A DNA stretch of 54,862 nucleotides from Ignavibacteria bacterium RIFOXYB12_FULL_35_14 (lineage in GTDB: Bacteria > Bacteroidota > Ignavibacteria > Ignavibacteriales > Ignavibacteriaceae). The notes beneath the pieces were generated by a model. The model was given only the letters and a program-made list of their open reading frames with translations. It was not told the DNA's origin and did no database searches. This document shows, piece after piece, positions 33,347-41,850 of the stretch. Positions within the stretch are counted from its first letter, which is position 1; every line of letters starts with the position of its first letter. The stretch is from the NCBI GenBank assembly GCA_001803045.1, contig MHAR01000008.1:1-54862 (forward strand). The letters run 5' to 3'. The position numbers and the translations under genes were made by a program.

Positions 33347-34440
33347 GTTACCAGGTTGTTTTACTTCCCGGCGATGGCATAGGCCCGGAGGTAACAAACG
33401 CCGCAGTTCAAGTGATGAAAACTGCTGCAGAAGTTTTTAATGTGGCGCTTGAATTCAACGAACAATTAATTGGCGGTTGTTCTTATGAAAAATATCAGGT
33501 TCCCTTAACCGACGAAACACTCCAAGCATGTTACGATTCAGACGCAGTATTCCTCGGTGCGGTCGGAGGTCCTAAATGGGAATCGCTTCCGCATCAACTT
33601 AAACCGGAAGCAGCTCTTCTCAAACTTAGAAAAGCACTTGGACTATTTACAAACATTCGTCCGGCAAAAGTTTATGATGCTTTGATTGATTCATCCACCA
33701 TGAAGAAAGAAGTTTTGCATGGAACTGATTTTATTGTTCTGCGCGAATTGACCGGAGGAATTTATTTTGGTGAACCGCGAGGATTTGATAATGAAAGGGG
33801 ATGGAATACGATGGAATATTCTCGTGAAGAAGTTGAACGCATTGGTAGAATGGCATTTAAGATGGCACGTGAAAGAAGAAGAAAAGTTACATCAGTAGAC
33901 AAAGCTAATGTTCTTGAAGTCTCTCAGTTCTGGAGAAACACAATTCACGAAGTTCATAAAGAATTTACTGATGTTGAGCTAAACGATATGTATGTTGATA
34001 ACGCAGCGATGCAAATTGTGCGAAATCCAAAACAGTTTGATGTTGTTCTTACTTCAAATTTGTTCGGTGATATTCTCAGCGATATAGCGGGCATGATTAC
34101 CGGAAGTTTAGGAATGCTGCCCTCGGCGAGTATCGGAAGTAAATATTCTTTGTATGAACCGGTTCATGGAAGTGCACCTGATATTGCAGGACAAGGCAGC
34201 GCAAATCCGCTTGCGGCAATTTCATCTGTAGCATTAATGTTCAATTATACTTTCGGAATACAAAAAGCGGCAGATGTAATTGAGAAAGCAATCGAACTGG
34301 CGCTTGCGAAAGGATTACGTACCCAAGATATTTTATCTGAGGGCTGCAAATTGGTATCAACACAAGAAATGACCAATGCTGTAATTGAAAACATAAATGA
34401 AATTTATCACAACCAGGCTCTTGGGGTGTTTAGCTTATAA
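33343..34440 (+). CDS. leuB: 3-isopropylmalate dehydrogenase
   Basis: LeuB oxidatively decarboxylates 3-isopropylmalate with NAD+ to 2-ketoisocaproate. The 365-aa protein has [12 protein letters not shown] at the N-terminus, [17 protein letters not shown], and the substrate-binding [14 protein letters not shown]. The dehydrogenase signature is [20 protein letters not shown]. With cimA present, this LeuB probably also handles the methylmalate step of isoleucine synthesis. It overlaps ilvC by four bases, and a 68-nt gap without a terminator separates it from leuA. Confidence 0.96.
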   Translation: MSYQVVLLPGDGIGPEVTNAAVQVMKTAAEVFNVALEFNEQLIGGCSYEKYQVPLTDETLQACYDSDAVFLGAVGGPKWESLPHQLKPEAALLKLRKALGLFTNIRPAKVYDALIDSSTMKKEVLHGTDFIVLRELTGGIYFGEPRGFDNERGWNTMEYSREEVERIGRMAFKMARERRRKVTSVDKANVLEVSQFWRNTIHEVHKEFTDVELNDMYVDNAAMQIVRNPKQFDVVLTSNLFGDILSDIAGMITGSLGMLPSASIGSKYSLYEPVHGSAPDIAGQGSANPLAAISSVALMFNYTFGIQKAADVIEKAIELALAKGLRTQDILSEGCKLVSTQEMTNAVIENINEIYHNQALGVFSL

Positions 34441-34508
34441 ACAGTTAAGCACTCGCTCAAAAAGAGAAGGATGAAAAATTTAACTTTTTAAAAGTCATAG
34501 GCAAGAAT

Positions 34509-36089
34509 ATGAACGAACGAATTATAATATTCGACACAACCTTAAGAGATGGAGAACAATCTCCCGGCGCATCATTAAATGTTTATGAAAAATTAGAGAT
34601 TGCCCGGCAGCTCGCAAAATTAAAAGTCGACGTAATCGAAGCCGGCTTTCCGGTCTCATCTCCGGCTCAATTTGAAGCCGTAAAAAGAATTGCAGATGAA
34701 TCGGAAGTGATAATTGCAGGATTAGCACGTGCAAAAGAAATTGATATCAAAGCTGTGTACAATGCATTACGAAATGCTAAGAAGCCGAGGATTCATACTT
34801 TTTCGAGCACGTCTGATATTCATATACTCGGGAAATTCGGTGATAGCAAGTACGGCGCTTCACTCGAGGAAAAAAGAAAAACTATTTTAAAAATGTCTTA
34901 CGATTCAATTGCTTACGCAAAAACGTTTTGTAACGATGTAGAATTTTCGGCTGAGGATGCAGGAAGAACCGATATCGGTTATCTATGCGATATAATTGAA
35001 ACTGCAATCGAAGCAGGTGCAACAACTGTCAATATTCCCGATACAACCGGATATACATTTCCATCTGAATTCGGTTTTAAGATTGCGGAATTGAAAAGAA
35101 GAGTTAGGAACATAGATAAAGTTATCATTAGCGTTCATTGTCATAACGATCTTGGGCTGGCAGTTGCTAATTCAATCATTGCAATTCAAAATGGCGCCCG
35201 ACAAGTTGAATGCACTATAAACGGAATTGGTGAAAGAGCTGGTAATGCTTCGCTTGAAGAGATTGTTATGGCTCTCAAAGTTCGTAACGACATTTGTAAT
35301 TATTACACAGACATCGACATAACAGAAATTTATAACACAAGCAGAATGGTTTCGGGATTTACTGGAATTGTTGTGCAGCCGAATAAAGCTATTGTCGGCG
35401 AAAATGCGTTCGCACATGAATCCGGCATTCATCAGGATGGCATGCTGAAGAATAAACAGACCTATGAGATCATGACTCCTGAATCTGTTGGAGTTAACAA
35501 AACAAAAATTATCCTTGGCAGGCATTCCGGCAGGCATGGTTTGAAATCACGCTTAGGTGAATTGGGTTATCATCCTTCTGAAGAAGACATGCAAAAAGTA
35601 TATGAAGCATTTCTTGAACTGGCGGATAAAAAGAAAGAAGTGTTCGATGACGACCTGAGAGTATTAATGGGTGATGAGATTTATAAAAAAGAAGAATTGT
35701 ACGAACTTCAATACTTACATGTCACTGCAGGAACTGATACTATTCCAACAGCGACAATTAAGATCAGATCAAACGAAAAAGTTATACAAGAATCTTGTAC
35801 CGGAGATGGACCTGTTGATGCATGCTTTAATGCAATAGAAAGAGCTCTCGAAATCAGACCTACAGTTGAATCTTACAATGTTCGTTCTGTTACTTCGGGA
35901 AGACAGGCACTCGGCGAAGCAATTGTCAGGATTAGAAACGGTGAAAATTCTTTCACAGGCAGAGGAACATCAACAGACATTATTGAAGCAAGCGCAAAAG
36001 CATATCTGCAGGCAATTAATCAATATCTGCTTTTTACAAAAACAAATTTAGAGTTTCATGAGGATGAGTTGATCATCAGAAATGTTTAA
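34509..36089 (+). CDS. leuA: 2-isopropylmalate synthase
   Basis: LeuA joins acetyl-CoA to 2-ketoisovalerate, the first step of leucine synthesis. The 526-aa protein has the HMGL-like catalytic domain with FDTTLRDGEQSPGASL at the start, the metal motif HCHNDLGLAVANS and NGIGERAGNASLEEIVMAL. Then come the linker (HESGIHQDGMLK) and a C-terminal allosteric domain (about 390-520) with EKVIQESCTGDGPVDACF, where leucine binds in homologues. It differs from the cimA product by the DGEQSPG start motif (DGTQGEG in CimA), which tells the two paralogues apart. Confidence 0.96.
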   Translation: MNERIIIFDTTLRDGEQSPGASLNVYEKLEIARQLAKLKVDVIEAGFPVSSPAQFEAVKRIADESEVIIAGLARAKEIDIKAVYNALRNAKKPRIHTFSSTSDIHILGKFGDSKYGASLEEKRKTILKMSYDSIAYAKTFCNDVEFSAEDAGRTDIGYLCDIIETAIEAGATTVNIPDTTGYTFPSEFGFKIAELKRRVRNIDKVIISVHCHNDLGLAVANSIIAIQNGARQVECTINGIGERAGNASLEEIVMALKVRNDICNYYTDIDITEIYNTSRMVSGFTGIVVQPNKAIVGENAFAHESGIHQDGMLKNKQTYEIMTPESVGVNKTKIILGRHSGRHGLKSRLGELGYHPSEEDMQKVYEAFLELADKKKEVFDDDLRVLMGDEIYKKEELYELQYLHVTAGTDTIPTATIKIRSNEKVIQESCTGDGPVDACFNAIERALEIRPTVESYNVRSVTSGRQALGEAIVRIRNGENSFTGRGTSTDIIEASAKAYLQAINQYLLFTKTNLEFHEDELIIRNV

Positions 36090-36098
36090 GAAATAAAA

Positions 36099-37394
36099 AT
36101 GGGAATGACAATCACAGAAAAAATATTTGCGAAAGCATCTAAGAAAACAAGAGTAGCTCCAGGTGAAAGTGTTTGGTTAGATGTAGATGTGCTGATGACA
36201 CATGATGTGTGCGGACCGCCAACAATTGCAATCTGGAAAAAAGAATTCGGTGAGAAAGCAAAAATTTGGGATAAAGAAAAATTGGTGATCTTTCCGGATC
36301 ATTACATTTTTACAAAAAACACGAACGCAAATAGAAATGTTGATTTACTTCGTGAGTTCGCAAGAGAATATGATTTGCCAAACTATTACGATGTTGGAAC
36401 CGAACGTTACAAAGGTGTTTGTCATATCGCCCTTGCAGAAGAGGGTTACAATGTACCGGGGACAGTTTTGTTCGGAACAGATTCACATACATGTACATCC
36501 GGCGCCTTTGGAATGTTTGCAACCGGAGTTGGCAACACAGATGCCGCTTTCATAATGGGAACCGGGAAAATATGGGAGAAAGTGCCTGAGTCCATCAAGT
36601 TTACATTCAACGGAAAAATGCCCGAATACATTACTGCTAAGGATTTGATCCTTCAAATTCTTGGAGACATAACAACGGATGGTGCAACCTACCGGGCTAT
36701 GGAATTTGGAGGTGAAGCAATTGGATCAATGAATATGATGGAAAGGATGACTTTGACAAACATGACAATCGAAGCTGGTGGTATGAATGGAATAATTGCC
36801 GTTGATGATGTTACAAGACACTATCTCAATGAAATTGATGTTACGCAATATGAAGAGTTTAATAGTGATGAAGATGCGTTTTATCATTCTCAATACAAAT
36901 ACGATGTTGAATTAATGGAACCCCTTGTTGCCAAACCGCATAGTCCGGATAACATGGACAAAGTAAAAAATGTTGAAGGTACCAACCTTACCAAATGTTA
37001 CATTGGCTCTTGCACCGGCGGAAAGCTGACTGATTTTCAGTTTGCAGCTAAATTGCTGCTCGGGCAAAAAGTGAAGGTAACAACCTTTATTGTTCCGGCA
37101 AGTACTCAAATTGCCAAGCAGTTGGAGGCAGAGGCAATAAGCGGTGTTTCTCTTAAAGATATTTTTACAAATGCGGGATGTATTATTGCAGAATCGTCTT
37201 GCGCTGCTTGTTTAGGCGGTCCTTCGGATACAATCGGTAGAAGTGTAGAAGGTGATGTGGTTATATCAACTACTAACAGAAATTTCCCGGGTAGAATGGG
37301 AAGTAAATTATCGCAGGTATATTTGGCCTCTCCGCTCACAGTTGCCGCTTCAGCAATATCCGGAGAAATAACTGATCCGAGAAAATTTTTATAA
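36099..37394 (+). CDS. leuC: 3-isopropylmalate dehydratase, large subunit
   Basis: LeuC carries the [4Fe-4S] cluster that isomerises 2- to 3-isopropylmalate and, with CimA, citramalate to 3-methylmalate. The 431-aa protein has the aconitase-type motifs FPDHYIFTKN, GTDSHTCTSGAFGMFATGVG and, near the C-terminus, the cluster cysteines in YIGSCTGGKLTDF and CAACLGGPSD. Its length of about 420-430 fits the archaeal/bacterial short type rather than the 466-aa E. coli type. The partner leuD follows after 152 nt, interrupted by an inverted-repeat element. Confidence 0.95.
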   Translation: MGMTITEKIFAKASKKTRVAPGESVWLDVDVLMTHDVCGPPTIAIWKKEFGEKAKIWDKEKLVIFPDHYIFTKNTNANRNVDLLREFAREYDLPNYYDVGTERYKGVCHIALAEEGYNVPGTVLFGTDSHTCTSGAFGMFATGVGNTDAAFIMGTGKIWEKVPESIKFTFNGKMPEYITAKDLILQILGDITTDGATYRAMEFGGEAIGSMNMMERMTLTNMTIEAGGMNGIIAVDDVTRHYLNEIDVTQYEEFNSDEDAFYHSQYKYDVELMEPLVAKPHSPDNMDKVKNVEGTNLTKCYIGSCTGGKLTDFQFAAKLLLGQKVKVTTFIVPASTQIAKQLEAEAISGVSLKDIFTNAGCIIAESSCAACLGGPSDTIGRSVEGDVVISTTNRNFPGRMGSKLSQVYLASPLTVAASAISGEITDPRKFL

Positions 37395-37420
37395 TTGCCC
37401 CCTCCTAAATGAGGGTGGCC

Positions 37421-37508
37421 AAAAAGTAACTCTGCAATTAAATGATCTGCGAAAATCAGTTAAAATCTGCATCATCAGTGTGCTATTTTAAAATAATTGT
37501 TACTTTTT
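37421..37508. repeat. 88-bp element with 10-bp terminal inverted repeats, between leuC and leuD
   Basis: AAAAAGTAAC (37421-37430) and GTTACTTTTT (37499-37508) are perfect inverted repeats. Between them the pattern ATCTGC-(n)-ATCAG occurs twice in tandem (ATCTGCGAAAATCAG and ATCTGCATCATCAG). The element has no coding capacity and sits in the only sizeable gap of the operon. It looks like a miniature palindromic insertion. Confidence 0.6.
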
Positions 37509-37546
37509 AATCAGCCTCACTTTTAAAGGCAAAAAAGGAATAAATA

Positions 37547-38104
37547 ATGGAAAAGAAAATAATTGGTAAAGCATATGTTCTTGGTGATAACATTGATACA
37601 GATCAAATCATTCCAGCTGAACACCTGGTATACAGCACAAGCGATCCGGAAGAATTAAAAAAGTATGGACACTTTGCATTATCAAGTGTGCCGATCGAGC
37701 AAGCTGGATTGCCATTCGGCGGTAAACCTTTTATTGACGGTGATAATCACAAGTCAAAATTTAACATAATCGTCGGCGGCTCAAACTTCGGATGTGGTTC
37801 ATCGCGTGAACACGCACCCCTTTCGCTTCAAGTTGCCGGAGTTAAAGCCGTTGTTGCAGAATCTTACGCAAGAATTTTCTATCGCAATTCTGTAGATGGA
37901 GGTTTTGTTATTCCCTTTGAAAGCAGCTCAAAGCTGAATGATAAAATTAAAACGGGTGATGATGTAGAAGTAGATTTAGAGAGCAGCAAAATCACAAATC
38001 ATTCAAGTGGAGAAACATATCGCCTCCGTCCGCTTGGAAGTGTGTATGACATTGTAAAGAGCGGTGGACTATTTAATTACGCGCGTGAAAATAATATGAT
38101 ATAA
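37547..38104 (+). CDS. leuD: 3-isopropylmalate dehydratase, small subunit
   Basis: LeuD is the swivel-domain partner of LeuC. The 185-aa protein has GDNIDTDQIIPAEHL at the N-terminus and the signature GGSNFGCGSSREHAPLSLQ, followed by SYARIFYRNSVDGGF. Its size fits the short LeuD type that pairs with a 420-430-aa LeuC. It starts 38 nt after the inverted-repeat element and ends 21 nt before cimA. Confidence 0.96.
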   Translation: MEKKIIGKAYVLGDNIDTDQIIPAEHLVYSTSDPEELKKYGHFALSSVPIEQAGLPFGGKPFIDGDNHKSKFNIIVGGSNFGCGSSREHAPLSLQVAGVKAVVAESYARIFYRNSVDGGFVIPFESSSKLNDKIKTGDDVEVDLESSKITNHSSGETYRLRPLGSVYDIVKSGGLFNYARENNMI

Positions 38105-38125
38105 AATTATACAAGAGAGAACCAA

Positions 38126-39718
38126 ATGGAAAAGAAGCTAATAGAACTATTTGATACAACTTTACGCGATGGAACTCAGGGCGAAGGAATTAATCTGTCA
38201 ATTATTGATAAACTTGCAATTGCTCAAAGGCTTGATGAGTTCGGAATTGATATTATCGAAGGTGGTTGGCCTGGCAGCAATCCGCGCGATGAAGAGTTTT
38301 TTCAAAAAGTAAAAAAGTTAAATCTAAAGCGGTCACAAATTTGTGCATTCGGTTCTACAGCAAGATTTCCTAATAAAATTTCTTCTGATATAAATTTGAA
38401 TGCTCTTCTTAAAGCCGAAACATCAACTGTTTCGATCTTCGGTAAAACATGGAAATTCCATGCTGAGAAAGGACTCGGTTTAACTGAAGATGAAAACGAG
38501 GAATTAATTTTTAAATCTGTTCAATTTCTTCGCGAACACGGGAGAAGAGTTATTTATGATGCCGAACATTTCTTTGACGGATTTAAGGACGACAGGCAAT
38601 TTGCTTTGCGCATGATTAAAGCTGCAGATGAAGCCGGAGCAGATGTCATAACTTTATGCGATACAAACGGAGGATCCCTTCCGCCTGAAGTAATGAATGC
38701 AGTACTCGCGGTAAAAGATATAATTAAAAAACCGATAGGAATTCATGCTCATAATGACTGTGAGCTTGCGGTTGCAAATTCATTAACAGCTATTGAAACC
38801 GGCGCAGTGCATGTTCAGGGAACTATAAACGGGGTCGGCGAAAGATGCGGCAATGCAAATCTTGTAAGCATAATCCCTAATTTATTTTTGAAAATGAATT
38901 TGGATACGAAAAATGAAATTCAAATAAATGAATTAACATCACTCTCAAATTTTGTTTTTGAAGTAATGAACTTAGTTCCGAATACGCGAGCGGCTTACGT
39001 GGGCGCATCTGCATTTGCACATAAGGGTGGAATACATGTAAGTGCTGTAATGAAGGATAATAAAATGTATGAACATATTGAACCTGACAAGGTAGGGAAT
39101 AAGCAGCGTGTTTTGGTTTCAGATCTGTCGGGTCAAAGCAACATCAAGTACAAAGCAAAAGAATTCGGGATAGATATATCGGCAGATAATGAATTAAGCA
39201 AGAGGTTAGTCGAGCACATTAAATCGCTTGAATACGATGGTTATCAATTTGACGGTGCTGAAGCTTCTTTTGAATTGATCTTGCGTTCCGAAACAAACGA
39301 GTTCATACCCTTTTTCAAAACACTGGATTCAAAAGTTCACGTTACATTTGATAATCAAAGGCACACTTCTGCTGAAGCGGTGTTAAAGATTGAGGTAAAT
39401 GGCGAAATAGAACACACGGCCGCAAACGGAGATGGTCCTGTGAACGCACTTGATAATGCATTGCGAAAAGCACTTACAAGATTCTATCCGGAAATATCAA
39501 AAATAAAATTGATAGACTATAAAGTACGCGTGCTGAATGAGAAACACGGCACATCGGCTAAAGTTAGAGTGTTAATTCAATCCGGCGATGGGATCGAAAC
39601 GTGGTCAACCGTCGGTGTTTCAGAAAATATAATTGAAGCAAGCTGGCAAGCTCTATGCGATAGCATAAATTATAAGCTTTTCAAAATCGAAAAAGAAAAA
39701 CATGTGTATCATATTTAG
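38126..39718 (+). CDS. cimA: (R)-citramalate synthase
   Basis: CimA condenses pyruvate with acetyl-CoA to give citramalate, a threonine-independent route to 2-ketobutyrate and isoleucine. The 530-aa protein belongs to the LeuA/CimA family. It starts FDTTLRDGTQGEGINLS and then reads IIEGGWPGSNPRDEEFF, the CimA/TIGR00977 pattern, rather than the FPVSSP motif of LeuA. Catalytic parts are IHAHNDCELAVANS and NGVGERCGNANLVS, and the C-terminal regulatory domain has AANGDGPVNALDNA. No ilvA (threonine deaminase) is in the operon, so isoleucine here likely depends on this enzyme with LeuCD and LeuB. Confidence 0.93.
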   Translation: MEKKLIELFDTTLRDGTQGEGINLSIIDKLAIAQRLDEFGIDIIEGGWPGSNPRDEEFFQKVKKLNLKRSQICAFGSTARFPNKISSDINLNALLKAETSTVSIFGKTWKFHAEKGLGLTEDENEELIFKSVQFLREHGRRVIYDAEHFFDGFKDDRQFALRMIKAADEAGADVITLCDTNGGSLPPEVMNAVLAVKDIIKKPIGIHAHNDCELAVANSLTAIETGAVHVQGTINGVGERCGNANLVSIIPNLFLKMNLDTKNEIQINELTSLSNFVFEVMNLVPNTRAAYVGASAFAHKGGIHVSAVMKDNKMYEHIEPDKVGNKQRVLVSDLSGQSNIKYKAKEFGIDISADNELSKRLVEHIKSLEYDGYQFDGAEASFELILRSETNEFIPFFKTLDSKVHVTFDNQRHTSAEAVLKIEVNGEIEHTAANGDGPVNALDNALRKALTRFYPEISKIKLIDYKVRVLNEKHGTSAKVRVLIQSGDGIETWSTVGVSENIIEASWQALCDSINYKLFKIEKEKHVYHI

Positions 39719-40104
39719 TTGCCTAAACAGAACTCTTGAATGGGATCAGAAACATAAAGAATGGATCGATTACATATATCTTGAATCTGATGAAGAAATA
39801 TTAAACACAGGATCCGTTATGGGTTGAAGTATATTTTTACGGACATTTTATCAGGCTGTCCATGTATTAAACACCTTCCACGTACAAAAAGAAAATAAAT
39901 TATCTTTGGTGAGAATAAAATAGATTATAAAGAAATTCTGCGGGGAATTATTTAAGCAGCATTTTATATCGAATTGCCTCAAGTATTAAAAACTGAATAA
40001 ATAAAAAATATTTTATAAATTTGACATAGAATTATACAGTTACTGTACAATTATTTTTTATTTTATTATTTGGTTCGACATTAGTTCACTGTAACCAGGT
40101 TTTT
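39719..40104. other. Intergenic stretch without a recognised gene
   Basis: AT-rich sequence after cimA. A plus-strand frame reads EWDQKHKEWIDYIYLESDEE and later FYQAVHVLNTFHVQKENK, but it is broken by stops and matches no family I know, so it may be the last trace of a gene. No terminator is visible for the ilv-leu operon. Confidence 0.5.
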
Positions 40105-40152
40105 CTCTGGATCAAGCACAAAGTCTGGAAGGTTCGACCTCTGATGGGTAGC
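40105..40152 (+). repeat. Decayed tRNA-Gln-like 3'-half copy
   Basis: CTCTGGATCA, then CAAAGTCTGGAAGGTTCGACC, CTGATGGG and AGC follow the same order as the copy at 27380-27432, including a worn version of its inserted palindrome. TGTAACCAGG just upstream (40090-40099) may be a trace of the D arm. Confidence 0.6.
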
Positions 40153-40234
40153 GGATGTATTGATGATGGATTCTGGTTGCTGGATAATTGATAATGATAA
40201 AACGGCACTTAGATTTTTTTTTCATTTCTTAAAG

Positions 40235-40251
40235 TCTCCCCTTTGGGGAGA
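40235..40251. repeat. Short perfect hairpin before tRNA-Glu
   Basis: TCTCCCC-TTT-GGGGAGA, 20 nt upstream of tRNA-Glu. It is similar in style to the hairpin at 40568-40590. Confidence 0.5.
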
Positions 40252-40271
40252 TAAAGTGGGGCTTCATTCTA

Positions 40272-40345
40272 GGCGCGTTCGTCTAGTGGCTTAGGACACC
40301 GCCCTCTCAAGGCGGGGATCACGGGTTCGAATCCCGTACGCGCTA
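40272..40345 (+). tRNA. tRNA-Glu (CTC)
   Basis: The acceptor GGCGCGT pairs with ACGCGCT, giving the G1-U72 pair usual in Bacteroidota tRNA-Glu. The anticodon stem CCGCC / GGCGG encloses CTCTCAA, giving anticodon CTC. The T arm is ACGGG-TTCGAAT-CCCGT. It lies 0.75 kb before hemX and hemA. Glutamyl-tRNA is the starting substrate of the haem route, but that is normally the TTC isoacceptor. Confidence 0.95.
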
Positions 40346-40367
40346 CAAAGATGGCTTAAAGCACCGC

Positions 40368-40733
40368 TCCCGATAAAATCGCATAGGCGTCAACTTAATT
40401 TTATAAAATATTAGCATAAGCCTTTATATAATAATGTTATGTCAGAATGATAAATTAAAGTGTATTTACCAATAAGCCCTTCTCTTGGCAAGATGGCAAA
40501 GCCATGGCAAGCCAGAAGGGTTGGGATGAGTTTGCTAATTTAACAGATATCCCAGAACCCTCTCTAATCTCTCCCTTGAGAAGGGAGAGACTTATTTTCA
40601 ATAACGACTTTACATTTTTTAATTCTGTCATTGTATATATTTTCTTCAATATTTAATTTATTTAGCAATAATATCTTTGTTTCACAATATTTTTTCTTGT
40701 CGTTAGGTTGACGCTAATGCGATAAAATCGGGA
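40368..40733. mobile_element. 366-bp non-coding element bounded by 27-bp inverted repeats
   Basis: The left arm (40368-40394) starts TCCCGATAAAATCGCAT and ends GGCGTCAAC. The right arm (40707-40733) is its inverted copy, matching at 22 of 27 positions. Both arms contain a nested CGATAAAATCG-type palindrome. The interior is AT-rich with no transposase. It lies directly between tRNA-Glu and a second copy of the tRNA-Glu 3' half, as an inserted element flanked by a target duplication would. Confidence 0.55.
40568..40590. repeat. Perfect 10-bp hairpin inside the inverted-repeat element
   Basis: TCTCTCCCTT-GAG-AAGGGAGAGA. It resembles the dispersed CCCTT/AAGGG palindromes common between genes in this group. 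Upstream (40482-40515) the unit ATGGCAA recurs around GGCAAAGCC. Confidence 0.55.
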
Positions 40734-40811
40734 CGGGGATCACGGGTTCTCCCGAAGATATTTTACCAAAGGCATTCCTACGGAACTTCGGAGTAATCCT
40801 GTACGCAATAC
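40734..40811 (+). repeat. Split duplicate of the tRNA-Glu 3' half
   Basis: CGGGGATCACGGGTTC (40734-40749) is identical to tRNA-Glu 40313-40328. Then a 44-nt insertion with CCGAAG / CTTCGG ends interrupts it. AATCC(T)GTACGC (40795-40806) then resumes the tRNA sequence. It lies right after the right arm of the 366-bp element. It cannot form a tRNA. Confidence 0.7.
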
Positions 40812-40966
40812 TTATCTAAAATCTTAGTCTTCAATCTGCCTTAGTTAATTTATTTAGCTTTCCATGACAGCAGTAATACACCAACTACGATGTGGGATCA
40901 TACTGGCAATGACAATAAGTATTGTTTTTATCCTAAAATCTTTCACACTTTCCGAACTATTTTACC

Positions 40967-40997
40967 TTGTTCAGCTAACATCTTTTGGTTAATTTTT
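40967..40997 (+). promoter_or_regulatory. Candidate promoter of the hem operon
   Basis: TTG (40967-40969), 20 nt, TAATTTTT (40990-40997), one mismatch to TAnnTTTG. The predicted start is about 20 nt before hemX. Confidence 0.4.
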
Positions 40998-41022
40998 TTA
41001 CCTAAAATTTAATGGACATTTA

Positions 41023-41847
41023 ATGAAGTCTGTAATTGATTTTCTAAATATTCTACTTCCATTTGCTTACACGGCAACCTTCTCCATTTATTTTTATGAT
41101 TTCATGAAAGGCGGGAAGAAGCTCACAAACTCAAAAAGATTATTCCTTTTTCTAACATTAATTCTTCATAGCATTTATTTAGTTATTAGAATCATTGCAT
41201 TCAATCATCCACCAATAACAAATGTTTTCGAAATTTTTACCGTCCTCGCGTTTTCTGTGAGTTTCGCTTACTTCATACTTGAATTATTGACCGACATTCG
41301 AAATACGGGTCCATTCATCATTATCATATCAATTATTTTTCAAGCCATTTCTTCTCTTTTTATAGAAGACTTGGTGGAAGTAAAAGAAATTTTGAGAAGC
41401 AATCTTTTGGGCTCACATGTTTTTAGTGCTCTAATTGGTTATGCCGGAATAACTATTTCGGCTGTTTACGGATTGCTTTACCTGATTCTTTACAAAGAAA
41501 TTAAGCTTAATAAATTCGGAATTGTATTCAACCAGCTTCCAAGCCTAGAAGTTTTAGAAACGCTAAGCTTTTATTCTGCAGTTATCGGTTTTTTTATGCT
41601 TACAATTGCAATTGTTGTAGGCGTTATTTGGCTGCCGACGGCTTTTCCGGATTTTTCTTATGCTGATCCAAAATTAATTGGAACATCAATCGTTTGGATA
41701 TTGTATGGATTGGGAATTGCGAGCAAACTTTTCGGGAATTGGCGCGGTCGAAAAGTAATTTTATTTTCGATTATAGGTTATATTCTTGCCATCCTATCAA
41801 CTCTGCTAAGTAATTTTTTAGCTCAAAGCTTTCACTCGTTTTATTAA
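41023..41847 (+). CDS. hemX: HemX/CcsA-type cytochrome c assembly membrane protein
   Basis: This 274-aa protein has about eight membrane helices and the CcsA-like pattern: NHPPITNVFEIFTVLAFSVS, NLLGSHVFSALIGYAGITIS and LIGTSIVWILYGLGIASKLF. HemX proteins of this family sit directly before hemA in many bacteria. They are thought to affect the amount of glutamyl-tRNA reductase, while the CcsA branch handles haem for cytochromes c. The WWD-type haem motif is not present. It is the first gene of a ten-gene haem operon and ends 3 nt before hemA. Confidence 0.88.
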   Translation: MKSVIDFLNILLPFAYTATFSIYFYDFMKGGKKLTNSKRLFLFLTLILHSIYLVIRIIAFNHPPITNVFEIFTVLAFSVSFAYFILELLTDIRNTGPFIIIISIIFQAISSLFIEDLVEVKEILRSNLLGSHVFSALIGYAGITISAVYGLLYLILYKEIKLNKFGIVFNQLPSLEVLETLSFYSAVIGFFMLTIAIVVGVIWLPTAFPDFSYADPKLIGTSIVWILYGLGIASKLFGNWRGRKVILFSIIGYILAILSTLLSNFLAQSFHSFY

Positions 41848-41850
41848 AAT

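Noticed and set aside
35172-35537. 121-codon minus-strand frame in leuA
   Set aside because: Antisense to a conserved catalytic region, without a start signal or recognisable protein features.
39719-39960. Possible remnant coding sequence after cimA
   Set aside because: The translated pieces match no family I can name, and stops occur in every frame. It is kept only as an intergenic note.
27356-40152. The ilv-leu operon as an integrative element bounded by tRNA-Gln 3'-end repeats
   Set aside because: The flanking copies are degenerate and of different age, no integrase or other mobility gene is present, and the genes look native in base composition. Reported only as a pattern to check.
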